From NCBI RefSeq assembly GCF_051954575.1, contig NZ_JBQCHP010000080.1, positions 1 through 64,000 on the forward strand: a stretch of DNA of 64,000 nt, given 5' to 3'. This document shows, one piece after another, positions 17,172 through 25,842 of this stretch. A program made the translations under genes and the position numbers. The stretch's first letter is position 1, and every line of letters starts with the position of its first letter. The notes under the pieces are model-generated. The model saw nothing but the letters and a program-made list of their open reading frames with translations, ran no database searches and was not told where the DNA came from. The DNA comes from Dyella_B sp035690825. Lineage in GTDB: Bacteria > Pseudomonadota > Gammaproteobacteria > Xanthomonadales > Rhodanobacteraceae.

Positions 17172-17741
17172 ATGATTCGCACCGCCCGCCCCGACGACGC
17201 CGAAGCGATACACACGATCTACGCGCCCGCCATCGCCCATACCGCCATTACCTTCGAAACCGAATTGCCGGGCGCGGACGTGATGCGCCAGCGCATCATC
17301 ACTCGCTTGCAGCATTACCCATGGCTGGTGTGGGAGGACCACGGCGAAGTGCTTGCGTATGCCTACGCCACGCGTTTCCGTGAACGCGCCGCCTACGACT
17401 GGATCGCCGAGACGTCGATCTATGTACACGAGAACGCCAGACGTCGCGGCATCGCGCGCAAGCTTTATGGCGTACTGCTAGACGTGATACGCCTGCAAGG
17501 CATCAACCAAGCGGTGGGCGTGATCACCATGCCGGGCGAAGTCAGCGTGGCATTGCACAATGCGCTGGGTTTCGAACCGGCCGGGATCTGGCGCAAGGCC
17601 GGCTACAAGCTGGGGAAGTGGTGGGACGTGGGCGTATGGCAAAAGGAATTGCAGACGCCGGTTATATCGCCCGCCTCCGTCGTTCCATTTCCTGCGCTTG
17701 ATGCAGCGCCATTGCAAGCCGTGTTGAACGCCGCCGGATAA
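17172..17741 (+). CDS. GNAT acetyltransferase, phosphinothricin acetyltransferase-like
   Basis: 189 residues from the ATG at 17172 (a TTG 15 nt upstream is an alternative). The order MIRTARPDDAEAI, IYAPAIAHTAITFE, SIYVHENARRRGIARKLY, FEPAGIWRKAGYKLGKWWDVGVWQK (shown in blocks) follows the PAT/Bar and YwnH type acetyltransferases. The WxDVGxWQ element is a family mark. Such enzymes acetylate small amines such as methionine sulfoximine or phosphinothricin. The C-terminal 20 residues are a non-conserved tail. Confidence 0.83.
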   Translation: MIRTARPDDAEAIHTIYAPAIAHTAITFETELPGADVMRQRIITRLQHYPWLVWEDHGEVLAYAYATRFRERAAYDWIAETSIYVHENARRRGIARKLYGVLLDVIRLQGINQAVGVITMPGEVSVALHNALGFEPAGIWRKAGYKLGKWWDVGVWQKELQTPVISPASVVPFPALDAAPLQAVLNAAG

Positions 17742-17908
17742 ACTGCGCGGTATCCGGATTGGCCGACACATCACCAGCGACCCCTCCATATATATCGCGC
17801 AAAAATCCGACCCGACCGTCGGCTTTGGCGTCTGTTTGTTCGTCTTCCACCGGTGCTCAATGGAACTGCGTCGCAAGCGACGCATATCTACATTGCACGG
17901 GGAAACTT

Positions 17909-18421
17909 ATGAACATGCATACCATCGTCAACTCGGCAGCCTGCTGTGCCATCGTGTTGCTGGGCTTGTGCTCAACGCCGCCTGCGCGGGCTGCCAATGC
18001 AGCTTCCATCAGCGCAGCCTACGTCGACATGTCCGACTACCTGCCTACCTGGCAACAGCAGGAAGCCTGGCTCAATCTTCAATATGCCCTGAAGCGGGAT
18101 TTCGATAACGTCTGCGGCGATACCTTCTGTTCCGGGGAATACACCAATATCCAAGCGCTGAGGTATCGCTGCTCGGTCAACCGCACCACCGGGGTCATCG
18201 GCGAATGCATCTGGACCTTCGCAGCCAGTGACGAAAGCATCGATCCCGGCAGTGGCAAGGTGGTGGTACAGCCGCGCATATGGCAATGCCGCAGCCCGCT
18301 CGCGCCGTATACGCACGCGGAGGAACTGATCCAGGCCCTGGGAACCAGCCAGCCGTTGAGCAGGCCCTTGCCGCGTAGCAACCAGTCCTTGCATTACTCG
18401 TTGTCGGATTGTCTGTATTGA
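17909..18421 (+). CDS. Secreted protein of unknown function
   Basis: 170 residues, chosen from the ATG at 17909 preceded by GGGGAAA. A signal peptide (hydrophobic CCAIVLLGLC core, cleavage near ARA-ANA, about residue 28) predicts export. The mature part has paired Cys (CGDTFC, RYRC, GECIW, WQCRS, and a final DCLY), which fits disulfides in the periplasm. A Trp/Gln-rich segment (YLPTWQQQEAWLNLQYAL) is likely helical. No family recognised. Neighbours (a GNAT upstream, an SDR downstream) give no clue. Confidence 0.72.
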   Translation: MNMHTIVNSAACCAIVLLGLCSTPPARAANAASISAAYVDMSDYLPTWQQQEAWLNLQYALKRDFDNVCGDTFCSGEYTNIQALRYRCSVNRTTGVIGECIWTFAASDESIDPGSGKVVVQPRIWQCRSPLAPYTHAEELIQALGTSQPLSRPLPRSNQSLHYSLSDCLY

Positions 18422-18445
18422 ATGCCCATCCCACCGGCGGCGGCC

Positions 18446-18565
18446 CCCTCTCCTGCTTGCAGGGGAGGGTTGGGGAGGGTTGTACAAACTTGCCGCGCCG
18501 CTGAAATACACTGCGAGGTTGCTTCATCCCACCCTAGCCCTTCCCTCCTACACGTAGGGAAGGGA
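18446..18565. repeat. Pair of CCCTCTCC/GGGAAGGG intergenic hairpins
   Basis: One hairpin is CCCTCTCCTGC-TT-GCAGGGGAGGG (18446-18469). A second, imperfect one is CCCTTCCCTCCTAC-AC-GTAGGGAAGGG (18538-18564). They are about 70 nt apart in the gap before the SDR gene. This is a dispersed repeat type common in Xanthomonadales intergenic DNA. No promoter is evident in it. Confidence 0.65.
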
Positions 18566-18645
18566 ACACATTCCGGCACCCTGGTTACGGCCGAACCGTA
18601 CCTGCCCTGGGTTACCATTACGCCTTTCGCTTTCCAGGGCATCCC

Positions 18646-19407
18646 ATGCAACTCAACCAAGTCAAAGCCATCGTGACCGGCGGTGCGTCCGGTCTCGGCC
18701 ATGCGGTGGCGCAGCATCTGGTGGCCAGCGGCGGACGCGTCGCCCTGTTCGACGTGAACGAGGACAAGGGCCAGGAAGTCGCCAAGGCGCTGGGCGCGTC
18801 GTTCCACCGCACCGACGTAACTTCCGAGGAAGGTGTAAGCGGCAACGTCGCCGCCGCCCGCGATGCATTGGGTGGATTGAACGTGGTGGTCAATTGCGCA
18901 GGCATTCTTGGCGCCGGACGCGTACTCGGCAAGGAAGGCCCGATGGCGCTCAGCACTTTCGCCACCACGGTAATGGTGAACCTGGTGGGCAGCTTCAACG
19001 TCGCCAAGGCCGCCGCTGCCTTGATGCAGCACAACGAAGCCGGCGAAGACGGCGAGCGCGGCGTGATCATCAACACCGCCAGTGTGGCCGCCTACGAAGG
19101 CCAGATCGGCCAGGCCGCGTATTCCGCATCCAAAGGCGGCGTAGTGGGCATGACCCTGCCGATGGCGCGCGAACTGTCGCGCTTCGGCATCCGCGTGGCG
19201 ACGATCGCGCCGGGTATCTTCTGGACGCCGATGGTGGACAACATGCCGCCACAGGTGCAGGAATCGCTGGGCGCGTCGATCCCCTTCCCTTCGCGCCTGG
19301 GCAAGCCGGAGGAATTCGCCAGCACCGTGGCCTTCATCCTCGGCAATCGCTACATCAATGGCGAGACGATTCGCCTGGATGGCGCGGTGCGATTGCAGAC
19401 CAAGTAA
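18646..19407 (+). CDS. Short-chain dehydrogenase, HSD10-like (3-hydroxyacyl-CoA / 2-methyl-3-hydroxybutyryl-CoA dehydrogenase)
   Basis: 253 residues. The Rossmann NAD loop is TGGASGLG (about 12-19). Other marks are NCAGIL, the catalytic triad with INTASVAAYEG (Ser) and YSASKGG (Tyr, Lys), and the APGIFWTPM segment with the late SIPFPSRLGKPEEFA typical of type-2 3-hydroxyacyl-CoA dehydrogenases. It probably oxidises 2-methyl-3-hydroxybutyryl-CoA (isoleucine) or 3-hydroxyacyl-CoA. Together with the thiolase at 1264 this would cover the last two steps of isoleucine breakdown. The assignment within SDRs is by pattern only. Confidence 0.85.
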   Translation: MQLNQVKAIVTGGASGLGHAVAQHLVASGGRVALFDVNEDKGQEVAKALGASFHRTDVTSEEGVSGNVAAARDALGGLNVVVNCAGILGAGRVLGKEGPMALSTFATTVMVNLVGSFNVAKAAAALMQHNEAGEDGERGVIINTASVAAYEGQIGQAAYSASKGGVVGMTLPMARELSRFGIRVATIAPGIFWTPMVDNMPPQVQESLGASIPFPSRLGKPEEFASTVAFILGNRYINGETIRLDGAVRLQTK

Positions 19408-19437
19408 TCCCCTTCATTCCAACTACCGACTCTTCTC

Positions 19438-20016
19438 ATGAAAGCTTCCGACGTCAAGAAAGGTAATGTGGTCGAACACGAAGGCACCGTCTACCAGGTG
19501 CGCGATATCGAGCGCAGCTCGCCCACCGCGCGTGGCGGCAACGTCACCTTCCGTTTCACGCTGTATTCGATTCCGGGCGGACGCAAGTTCGACCTTAGCC
19601 TGCGCGCCGACGATGATCTGAAGGAAATGGATCTGGTACGCCGCGCCGCCAATTTCTCGTACATGGATGGCGACAATTACGTGTTCATGGACAACGAGGA
19701 TTACACGCAATACACGCTCGGCCCGGAACTGATCGGCGACAATGCCGGCTACATCGTCGAAGGCGTGGAAGGCTACTACGTGCAGGTGATCGACGATGCG
19801 CCGGTCGGCTTGCAGGTGCCGACCAGCGTACTGCTCACCGTGATCGACACCGCGCCGGAGCTGAAGGGCGCCAGCGCCACCAAGCGCACCAAGCCGGCCA
19901 AGCTCGATACCGGCATTGAAATCCAGGTGCCCGAATACATCACCACCGATGAAAAGGTATGGGTGAATACGCTTACCGGTGAGTTCGCGGGGCGTGGGTC
20001 GGAAAAGACGTTCTGA
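19438..20016 (+). CDS. efpL: Elongation factor P-like protein EfpL (YeiP)
   Basis: 192 residues with three beta-barrel domains as in EF-P. The tip of domain I reads SSPTARGG, with Arg where EF-P has the modified Lys. That is the EfpL/YeiP hallmark, distinct from the Lys-type EF-P at 48847. It binds stalled ribosomes and relieves arrest at proline-containing motifs. A hairpin terminator follows. Its first nine codons are almost repeated at the start of the small gene at 20225. Confidence 0.93.
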   Translation: MKASDVKKGNVVEHEGTVYQVRDIERSSPTARGGNVTFRFTLYSIPGGRKFDLSLRADDDLKEMDLVRRAANFSYMDGDNYVFMDNEDYTQYTLGPELIGDNAGYIVEGVEGYYVQVIDDAPVGLQVPTSVLLTVIDTAPELKGASATKRTKPAKLDTGIEIQVPEYITTDEKVWVNTLTGEFAGRGSEKTF

Positions 20017-20055
20017 TCGGCTCGTCGTCACAAGCGAAACATCCTGAAGCCGATG

Positions 20056-20081
20056 AAATGGCACCTATTTGGCGCCATTTT
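20056..20081 (+). terminator. Probable terminator of efpL
   Basis: AAATGGCACC-TATTT-GGCGCCATTT is a 10-bp stem with one mismatch, ending in a short T-run, 40 nt after the efpL stop. Confidence 0.65.
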
Positions 20082-20224
20082 CACATTCGTCGTCGCTAAA
20101 TTCACAAAGCCGTTCGTCTGGACGGCTCGATGCCATCGACATCAAAGCAAAGCGTCACGTTCCACGCTTAAGTTCCCAGGCTTCCTCCATGAGGGCATTC
20201 AACGAATTTCTGGAGAGGTGTGCC

Positions 20225-20470
20225 ATGAAAGCTTCCGAAGTGAAACAAGGTGACTGGGTTAAAGCAACTTTCCGAGTAGACGGTATCAGCTGCACCGTGT
20301 CGGCGAACGACCAACCCAAGTATCAATTTACATTAGTACAGCCTAACGGAAACGGACTCCTAACTGCGCTTGCCAACGATGATCTTGAAGTCACGCGCCC
20401 TGCCCAGTCTCCTGTCGAAGCCGGTTATGTAAGACCTTCAAGCCCGGGTCATTCGCCTGGAGTTGGATAG
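20225..20470 (+). CDS. Small protein sharing the EfpL N-terminus
   Basis: 81 residues from the ATG at 20225 with a GAGAGGTG ribosome-site region. The first residues MKASEVKQG match the EfpL start MKASDVKKG, and the nucleotides match nearly base for base over about 27 nt. The rest (TFRVDGISCTVSANDQPKYQFTLVQ and on, here split) could form a small beta-barrel but is not alignable by eye to EfpL. Codon use is less GC-rich than its neighbours. It may be a decayed partial duplication, or an independent small KOW/SH3-like protein that acquired the efpL 5' end. It has its own terminator. Confidence 0.6.
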   Translation: MKASEVKQGDWVKATFRVDGISCTVSANDQPKYQFTLVQPNGNGLLTALANDDLEVTRPAQSPVEAGYVRPSSPGHSPGVG

Positions 20471-20516
20471 TAGAGACATGCCACAGCGAAGCACATAAGT
20501 CACCGCACGCGCATAT

Positions 20517-20541
20517 GGCGCCCGTCGTGGCGCCTTTTTTT
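20517..20541 (+). terminator. Rho-independent terminator after the EfpL-like small gene
   Basis: The stem GGCGCC-CGTCGT-GGCGCC is followed by seven T, 46 nt after the stop codon. Confidence 0.85.
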
Positions 20542-20590
20542 GCATGGACAAATAGACACCACGGGATGGCCATAAGGCATCATTCCCGCC

Positions 20591-22696
20591 ATGCCCACCC
20601 GAGCCTACTCGCTACGCGCCAGCGTGCTGCAAAGCCTGACCGCGACCAAGCGTCCGGACGTGCCGCCGTGGGTGGTGATCCGCAATACGGCGGCAGTGGT
20701 GTTGCCGCTGGCGGTCGGCATGCTCACCGGTTACGAGGCGGCGGGCCTGGCGATCGGCGCAGGTGCGCTGGACACCATGTTTTCCGACCAGCCCGGGCCT
20801 TATCGTCAACGCGCGTGGCAGCTTTTTCTCGCTTCGCTGGCGGCCGGGCTCGCATCGCTGTGTGGTTTCCTGATCGGCGGCAACCTGCCGTTGATCCTGC
20901 TGGCAATGGCGGCCTTCGGCTTTTTCGGCGGCTTGCTGGTGGTGTTCGGCGTGGACATAGCGCGCGTGGGCATGACCAGCATGATCCTGCTGGTGATCAC
21001 CGCTGCGACGCCGACCACGCTCGACCATGCCTTGATCGGCGCCGCGCTGATCTTTGCGGGTGGCCTGTTGCTGGCGCTGTTCTCCGTGGCGGCATGGCCA
21101 TTGCAGCGTTACGGCCCCGAACGGCATGCACTGGCCACGGTCTATCGCGGCCTGGCTTCGCTGGCCCGGGAAAAGCGCCATAACGACGAAGACGTCCCCG
21201 CGCTGACCGAAGCGATGACCACGCTGCAGCAGACCTTGCTGGGCCGTCATCATGCCAGCGGTCGCGCGATGGAAGCCTTCGCGGTGTTGCTGGAGTTGGC
21301 CGAGCGTCTGCGCCTGGAGCTGGTCGCCATGGCCGAGCTGCATGGCGCCGCCAGCATCATCGCGATGTTCCGCGCGGATGCCGCACGCGTGCTCACCGCC
21401 GTCGCCGATGCGCTGGAAATTGGCGATTCGCCGGAACAAGCCGCGCGCGCCCTGCAAACCCTTCAAGCAAGCGAACGCGCCCTGCTCGATGACCACACGC
21501 GCAGCGACAGCGTGGCGGCGCACATCCACGCGCTTTCCGGCCAGCTCGCGGCGGCCGTACGCAACGCGAACTGGGCCGGATCGAACGGCGAGAAGCGTGC
21601 GGAAGCGGCGGAAATACGCCTGCCCGGCGCCTTGCGCGGCAGTTCGCCGCTGGCCACGCTGCGCGCCAATCTCACCACGCATTCGGTCGCGTTCCGGCAT
21701 GCCATGCGCTGCGCGGTGTGCCTGACCATCGCGCTGCTGGTGTCGCGCGTGTGGCAGCTGCCGCACGGCTACTGGTTGCCGATGACCGCCGCGATCGTGC
21801 TGCGTCCGGATTTCGCCGCCACCTTCAACTTCGGCCTGCTGCGCGTGGTCGGCACCATTCTCGGCCTGGTGCTGACCACCGCCTTGCTGCACATCACGCC
21901 CCACGATCCCTGGGCGCACCTGGCCTTGATGGCGGTGTTGTGCATGGCGTTCCGCTATCTCGCCACCGCGCACTACGGCATTGCAGTGGCTGCGCTGACC
22001 GGCACGGTGGTGATCCTGTTGTCGTTCGAAGGCGTCAATTCCGGCACGGCCGTGATGGACCGCGTGCTCAATACCGCGCTGGGCAGCGGCATGGCCCTGC
22101 TTGCCTATGTGGCCTGGCCTACCTGGGAACGCGGTCGCGCCCGCTCCGCTCTTGCGGACATGCTGGATGCCTATGCCGATTACCTGCGCGCGCTGGCACG
22201 GCCGGAGCAGCGGCATGCCCATCTGGAAACGCGCACCGCGGCCCGCACCGCGCGCACCAATGCGCAGGCGTCGGTGGATCGCATGCAGGCCGAACCGGCC
22301 ACGCCGCTGCATCTGCTCGAACTGGCCAATGCGCTGTTCCTCAACGGCAACCGGCTGGTACGCACGGCGATGACGCTGGATGCATTGCTGCACGACTGCG
22401 ATACCTTGCCCGAGCAGGTGGAAGTCACCCACTTCGTGGAGCGCGCGGCCACCCATCTGCACAATCTGGCTGTTGCGCTGCGCAACAAGCAGGTGCCCTC
22501 ACCCGCGCCGGACCTGCGCCAATTGCAGCGCAGCCTTTCTACCCTGCTCGCGATGGCGGACGACCGCTCGCGCGCCGAACAGCTCGTGCGCATCAGCGAC
22601 CGGCTGGTCGACAACATCAACACGCTGGCCCACGTGGTCGGGCGCGGACCGCAGGAGGCCGCGGCAGCGCAGAACGGGAAGCACGTGCGGCCTTGA
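20591..22696 (+). CDS. FUSC-family inner-membrane transporter (aromatic acid exporter-like)
   Basis: 701 residues. There are two clusters of transmembrane helices (about residues 32-165 and 375-520), separated by a long soluble helical region and ending in a second cytosolic helical region. This is the YccS/AaeB-type FUSC architecture. The second membrane cluster contains the FUSC-like HGYWLPMTAAIVLRPDF element. Family members export hydroxylated aromatic acids or similar toxic compounds. The adjacent kynurenine-pathway genes suggest, as inference only, an aromatic tryptophan catabolite as cargo. Confidence 0.85.
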   Translation: MPTRAYSLRASVLQSLTATKRPDVPPWVVIRNTAAVVLPLAVGMLTGYEAAGLAIGAGALDTMFSDQPGPYRQRAWQLFLASLAAGLASLCGFLIGGNLPLILLAMAAFGFFGGLLVVFGVDIARVGMTSMILLVITAATPTTLDHALIGAALIFAGGLLLALFSVAAWPLQRYGPERHALATVYRGLASLAREKRHNDEDVPALTEAMTTLQQTLLGRHHASGRAMEAFAVLLELAERLRLELVAMAELHGAASIIAMFRADAARVLTAVADALEIGDSPEQAARALQTLQASERALLDDHTRSDSVAAHIHALSGQLAAAVRNANWAGSNGEKRAEAAEIRLPGALRGSSPLATLRANLTTHSVAFRHAMRCAVCLTIALLVSRVWQLPHGYWLPMTAAIVLRPDFAATFNFGLLRVVGTILGLVLTTALLHITPHDPWAHLALMAVLCMAFRYLATAHYGIAVAALTGTVVILLSFEGVNSGTAVMDRVLNTALGSGMALLAYVAWPTWERGRARSALADMLDAYADYLRALARPEQRHAHLETRTAARTARTNAQASVDRMQAEPATPLHLLELANALFLNGNRLVRTAMTLDALLHDCDTLPEQVEVTHFVERAATHLHNLAVALRNKQVPSPAPDLRQLQRSLSTLLAMADDRSRAEQLVRISDRLVDNINTLAHVVGRGPQEAAAAQNGKHVRP

Positions 22697-22780
22697 AGCC
22701 CGCGGCGGCCCCTGAAACGGCATGTCATGGGTCGCCGGCCGACGACAAACTGTTACATCTGCAAGCGTTACACTGGGCGC

Positions 22781-23815
22781 ATGCTGAAAATCGACACCCA
22801 CGCCCACATCCTCCCGCGTGACTGGCCCAATCTCGCCGCCAAATACGGCAACGACGCCTTTCCGGTGATGATCCATGGCGACGGGCGGCATCGCATCTAC
22901 AAGGACGGCAAGTTCTTCCGCGAGGTGTGGGAATCCTCGTTCGATGCGCAGCACCGCATCAACGACTACGCCCGCTTCGGCGTCGCGGTACAGGTGATTT
23001 CAACTGTGCCTGTGCTGTTCTCGTATTGGGCGCCGGGCTATCAGGCGCTGGAGTTGCATCGGCATTTGAACGACCACATGGCCGGCGTCTGCCAGGACCA
23101 TCCCACGCATTACGCCGGCATCGGCACGGTGCCGCTGCAAGCGCCGGACCTGGCCATCCGCGAACTGGAGCGCTGCATCGACGAGTTGGGCCTGTGCGGC
23201 GTGCAGATCGGCTCGCATTGCAACGACTGGAACCTGGACGCGCAGGAACTGTTCCCGTTCTTCGAAGCCGCCGCCGATCTCGGTGCAGCGATCATGGTGC
23301 ATCCATGGGACATGATGGGCGCGGCCAGCATGCCCAAATACTGGATGCCGTGGCTGGTGGGCATGCCCGCGGAACAATCGCGCGCGGCCTGCTGCCTGGC
23401 CTTCGGCGGTGTGCTCGAACGCTTGCCCAAGCTGCGCGTGATGCTGGCGCACGGCGGCGGCAGTTTTCCGTGGACCATCGGGCGCATCGAGCACGGCTTC
23501 CGCATGCGACCGGATCTGGTCGCTACCGACAACCCGCGCAATCCGCGCGAATATCTCAAGCGCCTGTATTTCGATTCATGCGTGCACGACCCTGCGGCGC
23601 TGCGCTATCTCCTGGATGTGACCGGCGTCGACCGCGTCATGCTCGGTACCGATTATCCTTTCCCGTTGGGGGAGCAGGAGCCGGGCAGCGGCATCGAATC
23701 GCTGCACTTGGACGAACCGACCCGTGCCCGCCTGTTTCACGGCACCGCGCTGGAATGGCTGGGGTTGCCGCAACGCCGCTTCGTTCAAACCACTATTCCT
23801 GAGGAACACGCATGA
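22781..23815 (+). CDS. 2-Amino-3-carboxymuconate-6-semialdehyde decarboxylase (ACMSD)
   Basis: 344 residues of the metal-dependent amidohydrolase fold. The N-terminal HxH (DTHAH, His7 and His9), the VHPWDMMG segment with a metal His, LAHGGGSFPW and the C-terminal Asp in LGTDYPFP are all ACMSD marks. It decarboxylates ACMS, diverting kynurenine-pathway carbon away from quinolinate/NAD towards full oxidation of tryptophan. Its stop overlaps the next gene by 4 nt. Together with kynureninase it supports a tryptophan catabolic cluster. The dioxygenase and hydroxylase genes are not in this window. Confidence 0.92.
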   Translation: MLKIDTHAHILPRDWPNLAAKYGNDAFPVMIHGDGRHRIYKDGKFFREVWESSFDAQHRINDYARFGVAVQVISTVPVLFSYWAPGYQALELHRHLNDHMAGVCQDHPTHYAGIGTVPLQAPDLAIRELERCIDELGLCGVQIGSHCNDWNLDAQELFPFFEAAADLGAAIMVHPWDMMGAASMPKYWMPWLVGMPAEQSRAACCLAFGGVLERLPKLRVMLAHGGGSFPWTIGRIEHGFRMRPDLVATDNPRNPREYLKRLYFDSCVHDPAALRYLLDVTGVDRVMLGTDYPFPLGEQEPGSGIESLHLDEPTRARLFHGTALEWLGLPQRRFVQTTIPEEHA

Positions 23816-24330
23816 CTTTCAGCCGTTATCTGGCGACCGCTTTTCTCGCATGGGCCGCCATCGGCGCCGCGCATGCCGACGATGTCACCATGGCATCGAG
23901 CAGCGTGCACTTCAGCACCCCCTCGACGTGGGTCGGCATCATGCAGGTGGATGGCGATCCGGAAGTGCGTGTGTTCCAGGTGCCCGATCCGTCGCCCAGC
24001 GCCAGCAGCACGCTGGCGCGCGTCAGCATCACCGTGAAACAAGAACCGGATGTGCAGGCGTTCAACGACTACGTCAACGCGGCGATGAGCAAGGCCAGGA
24101 ACCTCAAGGATTACCAGCCAGGCACGCGTCCGGCAGGCGACCAGAACAGTTTCATCTACACCGCCAGCGAAAGCGGCACGCCCTACACCTATGTCGAGCG
24201 TTACTGGTTTCGCAGCGGCCACGCCATTCAACTGCGTTGCGCGCGCCCTTCGGCCAGCCAGGCTGGACAAAGCTGGGCGGCGACGTTCGACAAAGGCTGC
24301 AGTGACATCGCTGTTGCGTTGAATGGCTGA
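23812..24330 (+). CDS. Secreted protein of unknown function coupled to ACMSD
   Basis: 172 residues, ATGA-overlapping the ACMSD gene. A Sec signal with cleavage at AHA-DD (about residue 23) is followed by a compact mature domain of about 150 residues. It has alternating strands (VHFSTPSTWVGIMQV, RVFQVPD, RVSITVK) and two Cys (RCARP, KGCSD), which probably form a disulfide. No family recognised. The layout is similar to small periplasmic lipid- or stress-related domains. It is translationally coupled, so it is likely co-expressed with tryptophan catabolism. Confidence 0.75.
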   Translation: MTFSRYLATAFLAWAAIGAAHADDVTMASSSVHFSTPSTWVGIMQVDGDPEVRVFQVPDPSPSASSTLARVSITVKQEPDVQAFNDYVNAAMSKARNLKDYQPGTRPAGDQNSFIYTASESGTPYTYVERYWFRSGHAIQLRCARPSASQAGQSWAATFDKGCSDIAVALNG

Positions 24331-24349
24331 TCCATCACTACATACGGTC

Positions 24350-24446
24350 CTCCCTCGTCGTCATTCCCGCGAAAGCGGGAATCCATTTTGCTCCCAAGCA
24401 AAAGGCGAAGATGGATTCCCGCTTTCGGGGAATGACGGCGAGGGAG
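24350..24446. repeat. GTCATTCCCGC palindromic repeat, copy 1
   Basis: Inverted halves read TCCCTCGTCGTCATTCCCGC and its complement (one base differs), each with the inner hairpin CCCGC-GAAA-GCGGG or its diverged mirror, and ATCCAT/ATGGAT further in. It occupies the gap before kynU. This is a widely dispersed proteobacterial intergenic repeat type, and copy 2 lies before argH. Confidence 0.9.
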
Positions 24447-24476
24447 ACAAACACTATCTCAGGCTTGGAAACGCCC

Positions 24477-25757
24477 ATGCCCACACCCTACGAAGCCACC
24501 AACGAATGGTCGCAAGCCCAGGACGCCGCCGATCCACTGCGCGGATTCCGCAATGAGTTCCTGATTCCCCCGCACGAAGGCGGCGACAGCTACTATTTCT
24601 GCGGCAACTCGCTCGGCCTGCAACCGCGGGCCGCACGCGAGGCGGTCAACGCGGAGCTCGATTACTGGGGCGAACTGGGCGTAGAAGGCCATTTCAAAGG
24701 CCGGCTGCCGTGGATGGACTATCACGAATTCGTGCGCGACCACCTGGCCGAACTGCTCGGTGCACAGCCCGAAGAAGTGGTCGCGATGAACACGCTGGGC
24801 GTGAACCTGCACCTGATGATGGTGAGCTTCTACCGTCCCACACCGGACCGCCACGCCATCCTGATCGAAGCCGGCGCCTTTCCCACCGACCGCTATGCGG
24901 TGGAATCGCAGATCCGCTATCACGGCTTCAGCCCGACGCTGTCGCTGATCGAACTGGAAGGCGATGAGCCCAACGGCACGCTGTCCATGCAGGCGATCGA
25001 ACGCGCACTGGCCGAACACGGTTCACGCATCGCTTTGGTGCTGCTGCCGGGCGTGCAATACCGCACCGGCCAGGCGTTCGACCTCAAAGCCATCACCGAG
25101 CTTGGACACGCGCAAGGCTGCCAGGTCGGCTTCGACCTCGCCCACGCCGTGGGTAACCTGCCCATGCAGTTGCACGACAGCGGCGCCGACTTCGCCATCT
25201 GGTGCAGCTACAAGTACCTCAACAGCGGCCCTGGCGCGGTGGGCGGCGCCTTCGTGCACGCACGCCACGCCAATGCCGCCCTGCCACGCTTCGCCGGCTG
25301 GTGGGGCCATGACAAAGCCACGCGCTTCCAGATGGGGCCGGAATTCGTACCCACGCATGGCGCGGACGGCTGGCAATTGTCCAATCCTCCGATTCTCTCG
25401 CTCGCACCGATGCGCGTTTCGCTGGATATCTTCCACCGCGCCGGCATGCAACGCCTGCGTGAGAAATCCCTGCAGCTGACCGGCTATCTGGAATGGCTGG
25501 TGCAAACGCAGCTGCCCGATGTGCTGGAAGTGGTCACGCCGAAGGAACCCGAACGCCGCGGCGCGCAACTATCCATCCGCGTGCTAGGCGGCCGCACGCA
25601 AGGGCGCGCGTTGTTCGAATACCTGATCGACAACGGCATCATTGGTGATTGGCGCGAACCGGATGTGATCCGGATTTCGCCAGTGCCGTTGTACAACCGC
25701 TTTGCGGATTGCCTAGCGTTTGCGCAGGCGGTGAGGCGTTGGAAAGAGCGGGTGTAG
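24477..25757 (+). CDS. kynU: Kynureninase
   Basis: 426 residues from the ATG at 24477, which begins the conserved domain; an earlier in-frame start would run through the repeat. PLP-enzyme fold type I with YFCGNSLGLQP near the N-terminus, FDLAHAVGN (PLP-binding Asp/His), the Schiff-base Lys in CSYKYLNSGPG (about residue 252) and the FAGWWGH loop. It cleaves kynurenine or 3-hydroxykynurenine to (hydroxy)anthranilate and alanine. Its TAG stop is provided by a REP element that begins on the preceding G. Confidence 0.95.
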   Translation: MPTPYEATNEWSQAQDAADPLRGFRNEFLIPPHEGGDSYYFCGNSLGLQPRAAREAVNAELDYWGELGVEGHFKGRLPWMDYHEFVRDHLAELLGAQPEEVVAMNTLGVNLHLMMVSFYRPTPDRHAILIEAGAFPTDRYAVESQIRYHGFSPTLSLIELEGDEPNGTLSMQAIERALAEHGSRIALVLLPGVQYRTGQAFDLKAITELGHAQGCQVGFDLAHAVGNLPMQLHDSGADFAIWCSYKYLNSGPGAVGGAFVHARHANAALPRFAGWWGHDKATRFQMGPEFVPTHGADGWQLSNPPILSLAPMRVSLDIFHRAGMQRLREKSLQLTGYLEWLVQTQLPDVLEVVTPKEPERRGAQLSIRVLGGRTQGRALFEYLIDNGIIGDWREPDVIRISPVPLYNRFADCLAFAQAVRRWKERV

Positions 25758-25830
25758 GTTGGGTTAGCGCAGCGCAACCCAACATCTTCAGAGCAGCATC
25801 GTTGGGTTACGCTGCGCTAACCCAACCTAC
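25754..25830. repeat. GTAG-type REP pair of a second subfamily, forming the kynU stop codon
   Basis: Two inverted units of GTAG plus the hairpin GTTGGGTT-AGCGCAGCGC-AACCCAAC are separated by 17 nt. The GTAG starts at the last G of kynU, so TAG (25755-25757) ends that gene. The core differs from the GTTGGGGT type seen elsewhere. Confidence 0.93.
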
Positions 25831-25842
25831 CCTACTACGCAA

